From SLRI01 sp964393275 (GTDB taxonomy: Bacteria; Pseudomonadota; Alphaproteobacteria; Geminicoccales; Geminicoccaceae), in NCBI GenBank assembly GCA_964393275.1, contig CAYMTA010000007.1, forward strand, positions 1-64,000: 64,000 bases of DNA. The letters are read 5' to 3'. Position numbers and translations under genes: made by a program. The notes beneath the pieces are model-generated. The model ran no database searches, was not told the DNA's origin, and saw nothing but the letters and a program-made list of their open reading frames with translations. Shown here one piece after another: positions 62,059 to 64,000 of this stretch (its first letter is position 1; each line of letters opens with the position of its first letter).

Positions 62059-63303
62059 ATGACCACCGCCACTGTCCCCTTCGACAGGCTGCATCCACTC
62101 GACCAGGCTCCCCGGGGCCTCATGTACGGTGCCTTGTTCACGGCGATCGTCATCCAGCACATCTACGTCTTCTCCTTCAATTGGGTCCCCGAGCTCCGCG
62201 TGCCCCTCGCCGGCGCCCTGGCCGCTTTTCATCTCGCTCTTGCCGCGATCACCGTGCTGGCACGCCCGGCACCCTGGATCTTCGGCCTTCTGCTGTCGGC
62301 GGCCTGCCTCGTCGTGTCGCTGATACCGGCGCATTTCCTGGGCTTTGGCGTGATGCCGTCCTTCGATGCCCAGGCCGCGCTGCGCACGCTGATCCTGCCG
62401 CTCATGATGATCTGGGTCCTCAGCTATCCATTGGCGCTGCCCGGCAATTTGCTGCGGTGGTGCGCGATCCTGTCGATCCTGCTCGGCGCCGCGATCGCCC
62501 TCACCGGTGATCCCGTCTACGTCAGCGGCACGCCGCGGCTCGGCTCGATTACGGGCGGCCTCGATCAGATGCATCCGAGCGCCAAGTTCCTCTCGCTGCA
62601 GCTCGTGCTGGTCGACGTCATGCGGCGCGGCCGCATGATGTCCGCGACGCTGGCGTGGGGCCTCATTGGCGTATGTTTCGTCGTCCTGCTCGGCTATGGT
62701 GGCCGGAACGAGCTGGTCTTCGTCGCTGCCTATTACGGCGGTCTGGCTTATTTTCGCTATCGCGGCATCACGATCGTCAAATGGTCGCCGCCGATCCTGC
62801 TCGGCTTCTTTCTGTTGGTTTCCTACGTCGCGTTGAGCCTGGGAACGGACGTGCAGAGCTGGGGCAGCGGCCGGATCGGCGTCTGGCAATACCGCATCCA
62901 GCTACTCGCCGGGCGTGATCTCATTCCCCTGTTCTTCGGTGGAGGCGTTGGCTCGGACGTCATCTGGACACCGGAATGGTGGTACTTCGACGAAGGGCTG
63001 ACCGCGCACAACGACTATCTCCACTTCTTGATGGAGAATGGCCTCGTCGGACTGCTCGCCATGGGCCTGTTCAGCTATGCCATCTGGATCCGGGTTTTCA
63101 CCGAAGGCCGAGCGGTGCTCATCGGCGTCCTGGTCAATTCGGCCTTCTCCAACGGGTTCTTTCAATCGCCCCTGCTCGCGATGAATCTCGCGCTGATACT
63201 CTCCGCATCGATCATCGTGAGACTGACGCGAGAGGAACCCGAGCCGTACTCACGACCAGGGACCTTGCCGGAACCGGACACATCGGCAGTCAGATTTTCG
63301 TAG
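62059..63303 (+). CDS. O-antigen ligase/polymerase family membrane protein
   Basis: This 414-residue protein has about 11 membrane helices and is of the Wzy/WaaL superfamily. The large periplasmic loop contains WGSGRIGVWQYRIQLL (about 272-287) and the conserved HNDYLHFLMENGLVGLLA (about 315-332), the latter carrying the essential histidine. GTPRLGSITGG (about 157-167) corresponds to the arginine motif after the central helices. It would join or polymerise lipid-linked glycan in the periplasm. It is the last gene of the plus-strand polysaccharide unit. Confidence 0.88.
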   Translation: MTTATVPFDRLHPLDQAPRGLMYGALFTAIVIQHIYVFSFNWVPELRVPLAGALAAFHLALAAITVLARPAPWIFGLLLSAACLVVSLIPAHFLGFGVMPSFDAQAALRTLILPLMMIWVLSYPLALPGNLLRWCAILSILLGAAIALTGDPVYVSGTPRLGSITGGLDQMHPSAKFLSLQLVLVDVMRRGRMMSATLAWGLIGVCFVVLLGYGGRNELVFVAAYYGGLAYFRYRGITIVKWSPPILLGFFLLVSYVALSLGTDVQSWGSGRIGVWQYRIQLLAGRDLIPLFFGGGVGSDVIWTPEWWYFDEGLTAHNDYLHFLMENGLVGLLAMGLFSYAIWIRVFTEGRAVLIGVLVNSAFSNGFFQSPLLAMNLALILSASIIVRLTREEPEPYSRPGTLPEPDTSAVRFS

Positions 63304-63329
63304 ATATGCCCACCGATGTTCAAATGCCG

Positions 63330-63365
63330 GCGCGCATCAACAGGCATCGACCTGTCGGTGCGCGC
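63330..63365. terminator. Two-tier hairpin between convergent genes
   Basis: The outer stem GCGCGCA/TGCGCGC (63330-63336 and 63359-63365) and inner stem ACAGG/CCTGT (63340-63344 and 63351-63355) are separated by a 3x3 internal loop. It lies between the convergent O-antigen ligase gene and the repeat-protein gene and may end transcripts from both sides. No U tracts follow. Confidence 0.5.
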
Positions 63366-63399
63366 TCGATCGATCTCTCGATGTCCGGGGTTTAGGATT

Positions 63400-64000
63400 C
63401 TACCCGACGGATTGCCATTTCGTGTACGGCTGCGGATCACCATTAACCACCGCGCGCACCTTCCATTTGTACTCGACCCCACTCGGGAGCCCTGGAATTT
63501 CATGCGTGCAGGTGCCTCCCGAAACGCAACCACCGGCCTTCGGCCTCACGACCCGACCGTAAACCTTCGGCTGCTTCGATGTCGCCGCCCGAACCTCGAC
63601 ATAATAATGACTGGCTCGCGGCGTCGCCCGCCACTCCAGCTCCCGACCATTGCTGCTCGTTCTGGATGGCTGGGACGTAGAGGCATACTCGACGGACGCC
63701 GCCTGCTTGGTCGACGGCTGATTGTTGGCCGCCGTCGAGTTGCTTTTGCCGACCGGTGCCCATGCGGTGAAGGATTGCGGCTTGCCCTTGACCACGGCGC
63801 GCACTTTCCATTTGTGGCCGACCTTGCTGGAAAGCGAAGGTGTGGTGAACGAGCATGTGCCACGGCCGGAGGGGCAGCCGGCGGCACTCGGCTTCACCAT
63901 TTTTCCATATACTTTCTTTTGCTTGGAGTTGTCCTCGCGGATTTCCAGGTAATAATCACTGGCACCCTTGGTGGCAGCCCAGGTGAGCGTGCCGCCGCTG
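63400..64000 (-). CDS. Repeat protein with tandem beta-sandwich domains (5' end beyond the window)
   Basis: The frame is open from the right edge to its stop, giving 199 visible residues of the C-terminus. Two copies of a domain of about 85 residues are clear. Each has an aromatic start (TWAATKGASDYYLEIRE; EWRATPRASHYYVEVRA), a VYGK/RxVKP turn, a pair of cysteines seven or six residues apart (CPSGRGTC; CVSGGTC), and a C-terminal KWKVRAVVxGxPQ strand. A Ser/Thr/Asn-rich linker joins them. The pattern resembles fibronectin type III-like domains of secreted or surface proteins, with a likely disulfide in each. The base composition is lower in GC than that of its neighbours. The full length and function are unknown. 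Confidence 0.75.
   Translation of the reverse strand, partial: SGGTLTWAATKGASDYYLEIREDNSKQKKVYGKMVKPSAAGCPSGRGTCSFTTPSLSSKVGHKWKVRAVVKGKPQSFTAWAPVGKSNSTAANNQPSTKQAASVEYASTSQPSRTSSNGRELEWRATPRASHYYVEVRAATSKQPKVYGRVVRPKAGGCVSGGTCTHEIPGLPSGVEYKWKVRAVVNGDPQPYTKWQSVG

Overview
The window is a stretch of chromosome from a very GC-rich alphaproteobacterium. The placement rests on gene order as much as on sequence: dgt-argS-SPOR-nagZ-scpA-scpB-tatABC, ispH-thrB-rnhA-peroxiredoxin, a short RpoH-type sigma factor, and erpA-xth divergent from dgt. These are alphaproteobacterial neighbourhoods, and the overall character fits a Rhodospirillales/Geminicoccales-like lineage. Genes are packed tightly with many 4-base start/stop overlaps and frequent GTG and TTG starts. 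I see no CRISPR array, prophage or complete insertion sequence. One tRNA gene (Glu, anticodon CTC) is present.

Layout. 1-282: a nested palindromic element, possibly with the edge of an old insertion sequence. 283-4490: an RND efflux adaptor and pump. 4509-5485: a small SMR exporter and a histidine phosphatase with an altered catalytic motif. 5538-9817: a five-gene unit in which a Tm-1-like/UPF0261 protein and a PEP-hydrolase-like TIM barrel precede a PTS phosphorelay (DhaM, HPr, enzyme I) with no dihydroxyacetone kinase genes. 9870-11217: a PA2779/PA2778 pair (small membrane protein, C39-like lipoprotein peptidase). 11229-15095: a potABCD-type polyamine ABC transporter ending in a strong hairpin. 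15232-17819: a beta-CASP exonuclease and an ATP-dependent DNA ligase.

17836-36338, all on the minus strand except one inserted DUF29 gene, is the most remarkable region. It reads as a single catabolic unit for a nitrogen heterocycle. In transcription order it holds a 2-oxoacid:ferredoxin oxidoreductase (alpha, beta), the FAD subunit and a fused FeS-molybdenum subunit of a molybdenum hydroxylase, a 6-hydroxynicotinate-reductase-like protein, an UPF0280 protein, an 'amino acid synthesis' family protein, a complete branched-chain-amino-acid-type ABC importer with a fused LivHM permease, and hydantoinase/oxoprolinase subunits A and B. My inferred logic is import, ring hydroxylation, ferredoxin-dependent ring reduction, then ATP-dependent opening of the resulting lactam. 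A MarR regulator and an MFS exporter lie just upstream, and a perfect 8+8 palindrome sits in front of the first gene.

38309-56000 is mostly housekeeping: ispH, thrB, rnhA, a peroxiredoxin, YqgE, rpoH, rluD, a small membrane protein, an RNA methyltransferase, tRNA-Glu, the Tat translocase, ScpAB condensin partners, a site-2 protease, nagZ, a SPOR protein, argS, dgt, erpA and xth, followed by an amidase. 57368-63303 is a cell-surface polysaccharide locus with its own good promoter: a Wzc/GumC-type tyrosine autokinase, a family 2 glycosyltransferase, a sulfotransferase and an O-antigen ligase/polymerase. The right edge cuts a minus-strand gene for a secreted-looking protein built of repeated beta-sandwich domains.
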